From the NCBI GenBank assembly GCA_030673895.1, contig JAUTCR010000010.1, positions 1 to 64,000 on the forward strand: DNA of 64,000 nucleotides, in the 5' to 3' direction. A program made the translations under genes and the position numbers. Under the pieces are notes generated by a model. That model was not told where the DNA came from. It was given only the letters and a program-made list of their open reading frames with translations, and did not search any database. Shown piece by piece: positions 8,981-17,421 of this stretch; position 1 is the first letter of the stretch; every line of letters starts with the position of its first letter. This stretch comes from Verrucomicrobiota bacterium JB023 (lineage in GTDB: Bacteria; Verrucomicrobiota; Verrucomicrobiia; Verrucomicrobiales; Akkermansiaceae).

Positions 8981-9769
8981 ATGTCACTTCATTATCTCCA
9001 TCGCGGGTCTCCGGAGGATCCTCCTCTCGTCTTTATGCACGGTCTTGGCGCTAGCAGCGACCAAACGATGTCGGCCTTGACCGACTTGCCAGGCACCTGG
9101 CTGATTGCCCCGGATATGCCGGGCCATGGGCCGGCGACAGACGAGAATCCGGATCGCTTTGAGTTCGATTACTTCGCGGACAAGGTGGTGGACCTGATGG
9201 ACAAGCTCGATATCGAGAAGGCTGACGTGGGAGGGCTTTCCATGGGCTCGGGGATCGCCCTGAATATTGCCTTGCGCTATTCCTCGAGGGTCAACCGACT
9301 TGTTCTCCTGCGGCCTTCTTGGTTAGATCAGGTCCAGCCCGCTCATCTGGAGATTGTCGCGAAAGTGGGGAGATGGATCGAGGAGGATCCGAGCACGGCA
9401 TGGTCGAAGCTCGAGAGCGATGAAGAGTTCAAAAAGATTCAAGACGAGTGTCTCGGCGCGGCGCACTCAATTTCAGACCTTCTTGAGCGGCCGCAGGATC
9501 CGGCATCCACACGTGTTCTCTACAAAATGTGGGAGAGCAAGCCGATTGAGAAGCTGGATGGGCTCTCCTACTTGAGCCAGGATACCATCGTCTTTGATAC
9601 CGATGCGGATCCGCTGCATCCCAAGTCGGTGGCCAAGACCATCGCGGACAAAATTCCGCAGGCGCAGTATGCCTCCTTGCCTCCCCGTTATATCAACGGC
9701 CTCGCCTATCAGACGGCCTTGAATGAAGCGATACGCGACTTTTTGAGCCATCAGGCGGTTCATGCCTGA
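8981..9769 (+). CDS. Alpha/beta-fold hydrolase
   Basis: The 262-residue cytoplasmic protein has no signal peptide. It has the oxyanion-region HGLGASSD (from about residue 20), the nucleophile elbow GGLSMGSG and an acid residue around FDTDADPLHP. The C-terminal histidine expected for a triad is not obvious, because the tail lacks a clear GH motif. It precedes a sulfatase gene whose extended frame overlaps its 3' end. The substrate is unknown, and esterase and lactonase are both possible. Confidence 0.75.
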   Translation: MSLHYLHRGSPEDPPLVFMHGLGASSDQTMSALTDLPGTWLIAPDMPGHGPATDENPDRFEFDYFADKVVDLMDKLDIEKADVGGLSMGSGIALNIALRYSSRVNRLVLLRPSWLDQVQPAHLEIVAKVGRWIEEDPSTAWSKLESDEEFKKIQDECLGAAHSISDLLERPQDPASTRVLYKMWESKPIEKLDGLSYLSQDTIVFDTDADPLHPKSVAKTIADKIPQAQYASLPPRYINGLAYQTALNEAIRDFLSHQAVHA

Positions 9770-9827
9770 AGCCGACGCGGGCGGAGACCACGGTGAGGAA
9801 GTGATATTCCCTGCCGTTCTCCGTCGT

Positions 9828-11294
9828 ATGCGGGCGATGCGGTTTCTCATCTTCTCTCTTCTCGCCGTGCTGACCGCTTCTGGCGGGCAGCGGCCTAGTA
9901 TCCTTTTCTGCATGGCGGATGATTGGGGTTGGCCGCATGCGGGGGCCTATGGAGAGGAGGGAGTCGCGACGCCAAGCTTTGATCGACTGGCTCGCGAGGG
10001 TGCGCTCTTACACCATGTTTACACGACCAGCCCGTCTTGCACTCCGAGTCGCAACGCGGTCTTTACCGGCAAGTATCATTGGCAGCTCGGTCCGGGCGCC
10101 AATCTTTGGTCCACACTTCCGACGGAGCACGAGAGCTTCGTCCATCTGCTGAGAGACGCGGGATACCGGATTGGTCGCAATCGGGCCAAATCATGGGGCC
10201 CGGGTCGCATCGATTCATGGGTCGAGTATCACGGCGGCCATCCGGCGGGACCAATTTTCAAGGGCTTGTCGGAGTTCCTGAATGATGGAGGTGACGCGCC
10301 GGAGCCGTTTTTCTTTTGGCTGGGGACGAGTGACCCTCATCGACCTTATCGCCTTGGTGCGGGGGAAGCGGCCGGGATCGAACTCGATCAGGTCCACCTC
10401 TTTAACCACTTCCCCGACCATGAGGTGGTGCGTCGAGACGTCGCCGACTACTACTTTGAGGTGCAGCGTTGGGATCGACTGGTGGGAAAGGCGATTTCAG
10501 AGCTTGAGGAGAGAGGTCTGCTAGAGAACACCATCATTGTGATGACGGGGGACCACGGGATGCCTTTCCCGCGAGGGAAGGGGAATCTCTATGATTCGGG
10601 CGTTCGGGTGCCCTTCGCGGTCCGGTGGGGGGAGGGAATTCCCGCAGGGAGGAGCATCGAGGATTTCGTCTCCTTTGTCGATCTGGCTCCGACCTTGTTG
10701 GAGGCCTCGGGGGTTGAGGTCCCCGGTGAGATGTCGGGGCGGAGTTTTCTGGCTCGCTTGCAGGAGGGGCAATCCGGGAGGCTGGATGCGGAGGGGCGTC
10801 CCCATGCCCTATTCGGTCGGGAGCGTCACACCCCGGGCCAGGAATACCCCGAGTCGGGCGGCTATCCTTCCCGTGGTTTGCGCACGCATGACTTTCTCTA
10901 CATCCGAAATTATCGCCCCGAGTTAGATCCCGCGGGCGCGGAGTCGCCCGGCAACCCGTCATTCCCGACGATGTGGTACTCCGATTGTGATGGTGGTCCG
11001 ACCAAGGATTATATTATCGAAAATCGAGACGTTGGACCGGACGGGCGGCTGGCTTTTGCTTTGTCCTTCGGCCCAAGGCCGGCGGAAGAGCTCTATGATC
11101 TTCGGGAAGATCCGGGGCAGGTCAGGAACTTGGTTGGGGAGTGGACTTATCAGCCTCGGTTGAGGGAGCTGCGGCGGCAGCTCGACGAGGCCTTGGCGGC
11201 GACAGGGGATCCGAGGGCAGAGGATCCCGACTACAGGGGCTTCGACGATTATCCCTATTTCGGGGGCGGGGGAGGACGCCGGGAGGTAAGGTGA
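9828..11294 (+). CDS. Secreted type I sulfatase
   Basis: The track frame opens at 9762, but ATG at 9828 or 9837 gives a proper signal peptide (MRFLIFSLLAVLTASGG) and is preferred. The mature protein begins with the metal-binding RPSILFCMADDWG. It carries the CTPSR sulfatase signature, whose cysteine is converted to formylglycine, then the second signature GKYHWQLG and a metal/active-site block MTGDHGMPFPRGKGNLYD. It should remove sulfate esters from polysaccharides in the periplasm or outside. No formylglycine-generating enzyme is in the window. It lies 41 nt before the AraC regulator gene and may be linked to the catabolic operon. Confidence 0.9.
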   Translation: MRAMRFLIFSLLAVLTASGGQRPSILFCMADDWGWPHAGAYGEEGVATPSFDRLAREGALLHHVYTTSPSCTPSRNAVFTGKYHWQLGPGANLWSTLPTEHESFVHLLRDAGYRIGRNRAKSWGPGRIDSWVEYHGGHPAGPIFKGLSEFLNDGGDAPEPFFFWLGTSDPHRPYRLGAGEAAGIELDQVHLFNHFPDHEVVRRDVADYYFEVQRWDRLVGKAISELEERGLLENTIIVMTGDHGMPFPRGKGNLYDSGVRVPFAVRWGEGIPAGRSIEDFVSFVDLAPTLLEASGVEVPGEMSGRSFLARLQEGQSGRLDAEGRPHALFGRERHTPGQEYPESGGYPSRGLRTHDFLYIRNYRPELDPAGAESPGNPSFPTMWYSDCDGGPTKDYIIENRDVGPDGRLAFALSFGPRPAEELYDLREDPGQVRNLVGEWTYQPRLRELRRQLDEALAATGDPRAEDPDYRGFDDYPYFGGGGGRREVR

Positions 11295-11335
11295 TCCGGC
11301 TTTTCAGGGTGAGTTTCTCCTGATAACCCAGCGGG

Positions 11336-12067
11336 GTGCAGGATGACCGATTTTTTCAAGAGCACAAGGTGGAGGATAACTTCGCTGCTCTCTTCGATGA
11401 CCTGCCGGGTTTTGTCTATTTCATCAAGGACAGTCAGCTGCGCTACGTCGCCTACAATCAGCGTCTTTGTGAGATCTTCAATGCGAGCCATCCTGATGAG
11501 TTGCTGGGGCAGACCGATGACCCGTTTTACCCCAAGCACCTGTTGGAATTCGTGCGCCAAGACGACTTGCGGGTATTGGAGAGCGGAGAATCGGTGATCA
11601 ATCGCATCGAGCTGGTTCCCCGGGGCAGTGGCTTCGTCGATTGGTCAACGACCACCAAGAAGCCGCTCAAGAATCAGCAGGGTGATATTTGTGGAATCAT
11701 CGGGGTAACCCGGCCTTTTGAGCAAGGAACGATGACAATGCGCAAGAACGAGGAGCTGGGGCCGGCCCTCCGGCTCCTTCATGAGGGCTATCGGGATAAT
11801 GTGTCCATTGAAAGTCTGGCGAAGGCCTGCCACTGCTCTTCGAGCACCTTTCTGCGGAAGTTCAAAGCGTGCTTCAACATGACGCCGAAGGAGTATCTGC
11901 GGCACTTGCGGATCCAAGAGGCCTGCCACCTCATCACCCGCACAACGAGGAGCTTTGCCGAGATCTCCTACCAATGCGGGTTCTCGGATCAGAGCCATTT
12001 TTCCCGGGAGTTCACCCGCATTATGAGGGAGCCTCCGTCCTCCTATCGAGCCCGGTTCCAAATCTGA
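11336..12067 (+). CDS. AraC-family regulator with an N-terminal PAS domain
   Basis: The 243-residue protein starts at GTG. Residues about 15-125 form a PAS domain (DDLPGFVYFIKDS, then GDICGIIGVTRPFE). Residues about 140-243 contain two helix-turn-helix units of the AraC/XylS type, including ESLAKACHCSSSTFLRKFKA and EISYQCGFSDQSHFSREF. A PAS domain in place of the sugar-binding cupin suggests a small-molecule or redox input. Position just before the Tm-1-like operon makes that operon its likely target; this is inference. Confidence 0.87.
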   Translation: MQDDRFFQEHKVEDNFAALFDDLPGFVYFIKDSQLRYVAYNQRLCEIFNASHPDELLGQTDDPFYPKHLLEFVRQDDLRVLESGESVINRIELVPRGSGFVDWSTTTKKPLKNQQGDICGIIGVTRPFEQGTMTMRKNEELGPALRLLHEGYRDNVSIESLAKACHCSSSTFLRKFKACFNMTPKEYLRHLRIQEACHLITRTTRSFAEISYQCGFSDQSHFSREFTRIMREPPSSYRARFQI

Positions 12068-12103
12068 TTTGACGGATTTATTCAAAAGTCTCCGTAAATT
12101 TTT
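12068..12103 (+). terminator. Weak rho-independent terminator after the AraC-type regulator
   Basis: TTTgACGGA and TCCGTAAA can pair (5 bp plus 3 bp across a bulge) around a 14-nt loop, followed by TTTTT. It would separate the regulator from the operon that follows. Confidence 0.4.
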
Positions 12104-12171
12104 CATGACATTGTATGGCCCGTCCTCTAAGAGAACGGCTCGCAGAAAAATCCACTTCGCGTCGTTCTCTT

Positions 12172-13032
12172 ATGTTTACCAAACGCATCTCTACTGAAAC
12201 CATCCTCGCGCGGCTGCAAAAGAAGGTCGCCGACCGGGTGCCCATCATGATCTCATCGGCCGGTTCTGGCCTTGTCGCCAAGCTGCAGGAAGCTGCTGGC
12301 ACCGACTGCATCAATACCTTCTCCGGTGCGCGGCTACGCGCCAACGGGATGGGCACCATGTCCATGATGTGGCCTATCCTCGATTCCAACAAGCAAACGC
12401 TCGACTACACCCGTGAGGACATCATGCCCGCCCTCAACGGTGATGCCTTCGTCTGTGCCTGCCTGAACGCGAATGATCCGCTGAAGGACATGCGCATGGT
12501 CTTGCAGGATTGCATCAACATGGGAGTCAACTCCGTTTCTAATATCGGTCCGTCCATCTCCTACGTCGATCACGACTCTGAGATCTACAAGGTGATGACT
12601 TCCGCCGGGATCACGCTCGACAATGAGATTGAAATGCTCCGCATCGCCAAGGAGGAAATGAACATGGTCTCTGTCGGTCTCGCCTTCACGGAAGAGGATT
12701 CCTACCGCATTGTGGGAGAGGCGAAGCCGCACATCTTCTGCTACCACGCGGGGACGACCAAGGGCGGGCTCAAGGGTTACGACTCGGGCAAGACTATCGA
12801 GGAGACCGCAGAGGAGACCGAGCGCGTTTACCAAAAGTGCCGCGAGCTGCATCCCGACGTCATTCTCGTCGCTCACGGAGCGGCGATGGAGAATCCACCT
12901 GACGCGCAGTACATGCTCGACCACACCAGTGGTCACGGCTTCTGGACAGGATCGTCGACCGAGCGTCTGCCTATCGAGCGCGCCGTTTCCGCCGCCGCGC
13001 AGGAATTTGCGGGCCTTCGCTTCAGCAAATAA
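12172..13032 (+). CDS. PEP-hydrolase-like TIM-barrel protein (Tm-1 C-terminal-half homologue)
   Basis: The ORF opens at 12115, but ATG 12172 (MFTKRISTETILARL) gives the usual length of about 286 residues. The protein matches the phosphoenolpyruvate-hydrolase-like TIM-barrel family (PF09370). Seen motifs are PIMISSAGSGLVAKL near the start, NMGVNSVSNIGPS in the middle and LVAHGAAMENPPDAQYML near the end. In plants the tomato Tm-1 protein joins a domain of this type to a UPF0261 domain; here the two are adjacent genes 21 nt apart. The biochemical reaction is not established for the family as far as I know. Confidence 0.82.
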   Translation: MFTKRISTETILARLQKKVADRVPIMISSAGSGLVAKLQEAAGTDCINTFSGARLRANGMGTMSMMWPILDSNKQTLDYTREDIMPALNGDAFVCACLNANDPLKDMRMVLQDCINMGVNSVSNIGPSISYVDHDSEIYKVMTSAGITLDNEIEMLRIAKEEMNMVSVGLAFTEEDSYRIVGEAKPHIFCYHAGTTKGGLKGYDSGKTIEETAEETERVYQKCRELHPDVILVAHGAAMENPPDAQYMLDHTSGHGFWTGSSTERLPIERAVSAAAQEFAGLRFSK

Positions 13033-13053
13033 GAATCCCAATCCACAAAACCC

Positions 13054-14271
13054 ATGAAAACGATTGCGATTATCGCCACTCTCGACACCAAGGCCGATGA
13101 GGCCGACTTCATGCGCCAGGAAATCGAAACCCTTGGCGGGAAGGCGCTCATCGTGGATATCGGTGTCGTGGGTCAGCCGGGCATTGAGGCCGATGTCACC
13201 CGGGAGCAGGTCGTCGAGGCGGGCGGTTCCACGCTGGCTGATCTCCTCGAGCACCCGACCCGGGAAAAGTGCAACCCCTTCGTCGTCACAGGCGCGACCA
13301 AGCTGCTCGTTGAACTCCAGAAAGAGGGTAAGATCGACGGAGCGGTCTCCTTGGGAGGCACTCAAGGAACTTCCACTTGCGGCCCCATCCTGCAGGCTCT
13401 GCCTTACGGCTTTCCGAAGGTGATGCTCTCCACTGCTGCAGCTGGAGACACCTCGCCCTTCGTTGGTATCAAGGACATCACCATGATGTTCGCGGTGTCC
13501 GATATTCTTGGCTTGAATGTCTTCTCGCGCAAAATTCTCGCCAATGCGGCGGCTGCGGCTTGGGGAATGGCTCAATCACAGCAGTGCATCACCCAGTCCA
13601 CCGCCAAGGGCGTGATTGGAATGTCCAATCTCGGTGTCCTTACCAAGGGCGCCATGCATGCCATCGAGCTTTTTGAGAAAGCGGGCTACGAGGTCATTAC
13701 CTTCCACGCTATCGGAGCGGGAGGAGATGCCATGGAGCAGATGATGCGGGAAGGCATTATCACGGCGGTCTTCGACTACGCAATGGGTGAGATTGCGGAC
13801 GGCACCTTCGGCGTCTTGCGCGCGGGCGGTCCCGACCGACTCACCACCGCTGGCAAGCTGGGCCTGCCTCAGGTCATTGTTCCGGGAGGCTCGGAGCACT
13901 TGGGCATCCTCGTGAAGGAACCAAACAAGATCCCCGAGGGGTGGGAGGACCACCTCATCACCTGGCACTCGCCCGTGATCTTCGTCCCCCGTCTCAATGC
14001 GGAGGAGCAGGACAAGGTGGCCAAGAACATTGGCGACAAGCTCGCCCATTCGACCAAGGACACCGTCTTCCTCATGCCGCTCAAGGGCGTCAGCAGCTAC
14101 TCCGCCGAGGGTGGGGAACTCTACAAGCCCGAGCTGGATGGAGCTTACTGGGATTCGCTCCAAAAGCACCTCCCGGATAGCATTCAAAAGGAGGCTCTCG
14201 ACCTGACTGCGGAAGACCCCGCCTTCGTCGAGCATGCCGTCCAGACCCTAATCAATCTTATCGAAAAATAA
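13054..14271 (+). CDS. Tm-1-like ATP-binding (UPF0261) protein
   Basis: The 405-residue protein opens with IAIIATLDTKADEADFMRQE, the hallmark of UPF0261/Tm-1-like proteins (PF06792). The glycine-rich AVSLGGTQGTSTCGPILQ and VMLSTAAAGDTSPFVG follow. In tomato Tm-1 the equivalent N-terminal domain binds ATP and inhibits tobamovirus replication. The bacterial role is metabolic but undefined. It begins 21 nt after the TIM-barrel gene and is followed 39 nt later by the LsrF-like gene, so the three probably form one transcript ending at the terminator near 15.2 kb. Confidence 0.87.
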   Translation: MKTIAIIATLDTKADEADFMRQEIETLGGKALIVDIGVVGQPGIEADVTREQVVEAGGSTLADLLEHPTREKCNPFVVTGATKLLVELQKEGKIDGAVSLGGTQGTSTCGPILQALPYGFPKVMLSTAAAGDTSPFVGIKDITMMFAVSDILGLNVFSRKILANAAAAAWGMAQSQQCITQSTAKGVIGMSNLGVLTKGAMHAIELFEKAGYEVITFHAIGAGGDAMEQMMREGIITAVFDYAMGEIADGTFGVLRAGGPDRLTTAGKLGLPQVIVPGGSEHLGILVKEPNKIPEGWEDHLITWHSPVIFVPRLNAEEQDKVAKNIGDKLAHSTKDTVFLMPLKGVSSYSAEGGELYKPELDGAYWDSLQKHLPDSIQKEALDLTAEDPAFVEHAVQTLINLIEK

Positions 14272-14310
14272 CGACAAACCTCTAAACAAAACACCCAACC
14301 CAAGACTACT

Positions 14311-15189
14311 ATGGCAGACCTTGATGACATCAGAGACGGAGACAACTTCGGTCTCAACACACCCGCAAGCACCTCTGGCTTTTACCTCAAAGGCATGGAC
14401 GGCTCCGATTGGGGCCTGAAGAACCGCATGGCGCGGATTTTCAATCCCGAGTCCGGCCGCACCGTGATGCTTGCCTTCGACCACGGCTTCCTCATGGGGC
14501 CGACTTCCGGCCTCGAGCGTATCGACCTCGGCATCCGCTCCTTGGTGGATTATGCGGACTGCCTCATGGGCACCCGCGGCATGATCCGCAGCTGCATCCC
14601 CGCAGGCTGCACCAAGCCCGTCTGTCTGCGGACGGATACCGGAACGACCATCCTCACCGAGATGAACCACAACACCCTCATCTCCGAGGAAGAAGCGATC
14701 TCCATGAATGCTTCTGCAATGGCAGCCATGCTGGCAATCGGCGATGCCGCTACCGAAGCCTCGACCATTGCCAACTTCAGCAACCTCGTTGATATCGGCA
14801 ACACCTACTCCATCCCAGTGATGGGGGTGACCGCAGTTGGTAAGGACATGGCTCGTGATGCCCGCTACTTCGGCCTCGCTTCCCGCGTGTGCGCTGAGAA
14901 TGGTGCTTCCATCGTGAAGACTTACTACACCGAAGGATTCGAGAAGGTGGTGGCCGCTTGCCCCGTCCCTGTCGTGATCGCCGGTGGCAAGAAGTTGCCT
15001 GAGCTTGAGGCTCTTGAGCTTTGCTACAAGGCCATCCAGTGCGGTGCTTCCGGTGTGGATATGGGACGTAACGTCTTCCAGTCCGACGCTCCTACGGCCA
15101 TGATCCAGGCGGTCAGCGCGGTCGTCCACAAGGACATGAAGCCTCAGGAAGCATTCGACCTCTTCGAGACTCTCAAGAACGAGGGCTAA
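14311..15189 (+). CDS. LsrF-like class I aldolase/thiolase
   Basis: The 292-residue protein is strikingly LsrF-like from its first residues (MADLDDIRDG) and through RIFNPESGRTVMLAFDHG, CTKPVCLRTD and VVIAGGKKLPELEALEL. LsrF cleaves the autoinducer-2 breakdown product 3-hydroxy-5-phosphooxypentane-2,4-dione by thiolysis. The Schiff-base lysine falls in IVKTYY at residue 203, the position I recall for E. coli LsrF Lys203. No lsrK, lsrR, lsrG or lsr transporter is nearby, so the substrate is probably different and supplied by the Tm-1-like pair. It is the last gene before a strong terminator. Confidence 0.87.
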   Translation: MADLDDIRDGDNFGLNTPASTSGFYLKGMDGSDWGLKNRMARIFNPESGRTVMLAFDHGFLMGPTSGLERIDLGIRSLVDYADCLMGTRGMIRSCIPAGCTKPVCLRTDTGTTILTEMNHNTLISEEEAISMNASAMAAMLAIGDAATEASTIANFSNLVDIGNTYSIPVMGVTAVGKDMARDARYFGLASRVCAENGASIVKTYYTEGFEKVVAACPVPVVIAGGKKLPELEALELCYKAIQCGASGVDMGRNVFQSDAPTAMIQAVSAVVHKDMKPQEAFDLFETLKNEG

Positions 15190-15202
15190 TCCTCCTTTTC
15201 CC

Positions 15203-15240
15203 TTGGACCGCGGGCCCGGGCTCGCGGTCCAATTTTTTTT
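15203..15240 (+). terminator. Strong rho-independent terminator after the LsrF-like gene
   Basis: TTGGACCGCG and CGCGGTCCAA form a perfect 10-bp stem around GGGCCCGGGCT-type sequence, followed directly by eight T residues. It lies 14 nt after the stop codon and ends the Tm-1-like operon. Confidence 0.93.
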
Positions 15241-15310
15241 CCGGCCATCGGCCCAAGGGAGGGGAGCGTCTCTCCGCCCGCAATAAGAACCCAACGATTT
15301 CAATCAAGCC

Positions 15311-16084
15311 ATGAGCGATCCTCTCAAACCACACGCAGGCAAAGTCGCCATCATCACCGGAGCCGCTGGCGGCATCGGTCGTGCGACAGCCGAACGTCTC
15401 CACGCCGATGGTGCCATCGTCGTCGGCCTCGATATCAATCCTGCCATTACCGACAATCTCAACAAGCCCGGCCTCAGCGGCGCGGTGTGCGACATTACGG
15501 ATGATGAAGCCCTCAAAGGTGCCATCGACAAGGTCGTTGCCGAGCACGGCAGCCTCGACATCATCGTGGCCAATGCCGGGATCTTCAAATCCGGCGAATA
15601 CATCGAGACTCTCGGTGAAAGCTGGGACCTGCACCTCAAGATCAACCTCACCGCGACGCAACGCTTCCTGCGCTTCTCGATCCCGCACCTGAAGGAGAGT
15701 CAGCTGCAGCCGGCCATCATCATCATCGGCTCACGTAACTTCTCAGCCCCTGGACCAGGTGCCGCCGCTTACTCGGTGACCAAGGCCGGTGTGACTCAAC
15801 TGGCTCGTGTGGCCGCACTTGAGCTCGCTCCCGCAGGCATCCGGGTGAACGTTCTTCACCCTGACGCGGTCTTCGATACCGAGATTTGGACTGAAGAAGC
15901 CCTGCAGAAATCAGCGGCTCGCTACGGCATGACCGTCGAGGAATACAAGACGAAGAACCTGCTGCGTACCGAGATCAAATCCACCGACGTGGCGGCGATG
16001 ATTTCGACCGTTGCCGGCCCCGTCTTTGGTGCCACGACCGGCGCGCAGATCCCGATCGACGGCGGTAACGACCGCGTGATTTAA
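15311..16084 (+). CDS. SDR-family oxidoreductase resembling the dehydrogenase half of RhaD-type bifunctional enzymes
   Basis: The 257-residue classical SDR has the cofactor motif TGAAGGIGR, ANAG after strand 4, and a catalytic YSVTK. The serine expected upstream lies in IIIGSRNFS. The C-terminal part (AVFDTEIWTEEALQ, then EEYKTKNLLRTEI and PIDGGNDRVI) resembles the dehydrogenase half of bifunctional aldolase/dehydrogenases of sugar catabolism. Here that half stands alone, while the aldolase role may belong to the LsrF-like neighbour. It lies 121 nt past a strong terminator, so it has its own promoter or depends on read-through. Confidence 0.85.
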   Translation: MSDPLKPHAGKVAIITGAAGGIGRATAERLHADGAIVVGLDINPAITDNLNKPGLSGAVCDITDDEALKGAIDKVVAEHGSLDIIVANAGIFKSGEYIETLGESWDLHLKINLTATQRFLRFSIPHLKESQLQPAIIIIGSRNFSAPGPGAAAYSVTKAGVTQLARVAALELAPAGIRVNVLHPDAVFDTEIWTEEALQKSAARYGMTVEEYKTKNLLRTEIKSTDVAAMISTVAGPVFGATTGAQIPIDGGNDRVI

Positions 16085-16113
16085 GCTAGCCTCGGACGCT
16101 TTCGCCTTGTCCG

Positions 16114-17316
16114 GTGCGGAGGATTGAGAATTCTTCGACCGTGCGTTTGGCTGCGATTGTTTTCGTTCTGACAATGCTGGTCCCCTTTGCCTCCGGGCAT
16201 CAGGTGGACCAGCATTTCCTTAAGCTCTTCCTTCAAGACGGCCACCTCACGGGGCGTCTTGAGATGGATGCGGGCTATTGCTTGCCCGATCTCCGGTCGG
16301 CCGATGACGAGACCTTGCCGACCAATGATTGGCTGGCGGCTAAGACGGATGCCGAGCGAGACCGTATCCTCATCGAGGGGAAAAAATACCTCTCGTCTAT
16401 TCTTCTGTTCCAACTGGGTGGCGAACAGCGGGTTCCCGATATTGGCTTCGGCAAATGGGGGACTGACTGGCCGGTCTATTTCGACCAACGCGGCGACACC
16501 TTCGCGCGGATGGTGTGGGACGTTCGCTTGGATTATGGTCTCGCGTCCGGGCATTTGGAACTGGTTTGGAACGAGGATGAAGACGGGCCTTCTCTGGCCT
16601 TGGCCATCGAATCAAATGGCAAGGACCTTCCCCTCTCGACGGTTGATCAGGGCGAAGAGAGATCGCTCGCCTATGTGACCCCGGGGCGGAAGGCAGAGCC
16701 AAATCGCGCTGTCTTCTCAAGCTGGTGGGCGTGGCTGGTGGCGGGCTTCGAGCATGTTCTTCCTCTCGGGCTGGATCACATCTTGTTTATCCTCGGCCTC
16801 TACTTTCTTTCTGCCAAGTGGAAGCCCTTGCTTGCGCAATCTCTCGTCTTCACCGTGGCGCATACCATCACCCTGGGACTGACCGTGGCGGGGATCATTC
16901 CCTTCGATGGCGAAATCGTAGAGCCCCTGATCGCGCTGAGCATTGCTTACGTCGCCATCGAGAATCTTTTCTTCGAGGAGGTGAAGCCCTGGCGTCTTTC
17001 GCTCATTTTCGGTCTGGGTCTTCTTCATGGAATGGGATTTGGCTCCGTGATGAGTGAGCTTCCAGTCGATCGCTCATCGCTCCTCATTCCCGTCCTCAAC
17101 TTTAATCTCGGGGTCGAGATCGCCCAAGTGGCTGTGCTGGCCATGGCCTTTGCGGCAACCTGTTGGTTCCATCACAAGCCCTCTTGGAAGGTTATCCGAG
17201 TCGTCGCTTCCGTCCTCATTGCCTTGGTGGGCCTCTATTGGACAGTCGAGCGAGTCGCAAATGCGATGAAGCCGGACGAGACCACCGAAGTCCAAACTCA
17301 ACTCACCTTGAGCTGA
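16114..17316 (+). CDS. HupE/UreJ-like integral membrane protein
   Basis: Start is GTG 16114 or GTG 16141; the latter gives a tidy signal peptide (RLAAIVFVLTMLVPFASG). Residues about 30-200 are an extracytoplasmic domain. The C-terminal half has about six membrane segments with the HupE/UreJ_2 hallmark FEHVLPLGLDHILFILGLYF, then VAHTITLGL, FGLGLLHGMGFGS and NLGVEIAQ. Histidines on these helices suggest metal (nickel or cobalt) passage, as proposed for HupE. There is no hydrogenase or urease operon in the window. Function is inferred from family only. Confidence 0.82.
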   Translation: MRRIENSSTVRLAAIVFVLTMLVPFASGHQVDQHFLKLFLQDGHLTGRLEMDAGYCLPDLRSADDETLPTNDWLAAKTDAERDRILIEGKKYLSSILLFQLGGEQRVPDIGFGKWGTDWPVYFDQRGDTFARMVWDVRLDYGLASGHLELVWNEDEDGPSLALAIESNGKDLPLSTVDQGEERSLAYVTPGRKAEPNRAVFSSWWAWLVAGFEHVLPLGLDHILFILGLYFLSAKWKPLLAQSLVFTVAHTITLGLTVAGIIPFDGEIVEPLIALSIAYVAIENLFFEEVKPWRLSLIFGLGLLHGMGFGSVMSELPVDRSSLLIPVLNFNLGVEIAQVAVLAMAFAATCWFHHKPSWKVIRVVASVLIALVGLYWTVERVANAMKPDETTEVQTQLTLS

Positions 17317-17421
17317 CCTGATGACGAGGGGCCTGAGGTCTTGAATGGAAAGGACGGGAAACAGAGCGGTTGGGTAAAAAAGACATTGCCCGTGGCAGGG
17401 ACGGAGCCCTAAGGAAGGGGA

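Noticed and set aside
12334-13575. 413-residue minus-strand ORF
   Set aside because: It is antisense to the PEP-hydrolase-like and Tm-1-like genes, which have clear family motifs; it has none.
14311-15189. AI-2 (lsr) operon
   Set aside because: Only the LsrF-like protein is present; lsrK, lsrR, lsrG and the ABC transporter are absent.
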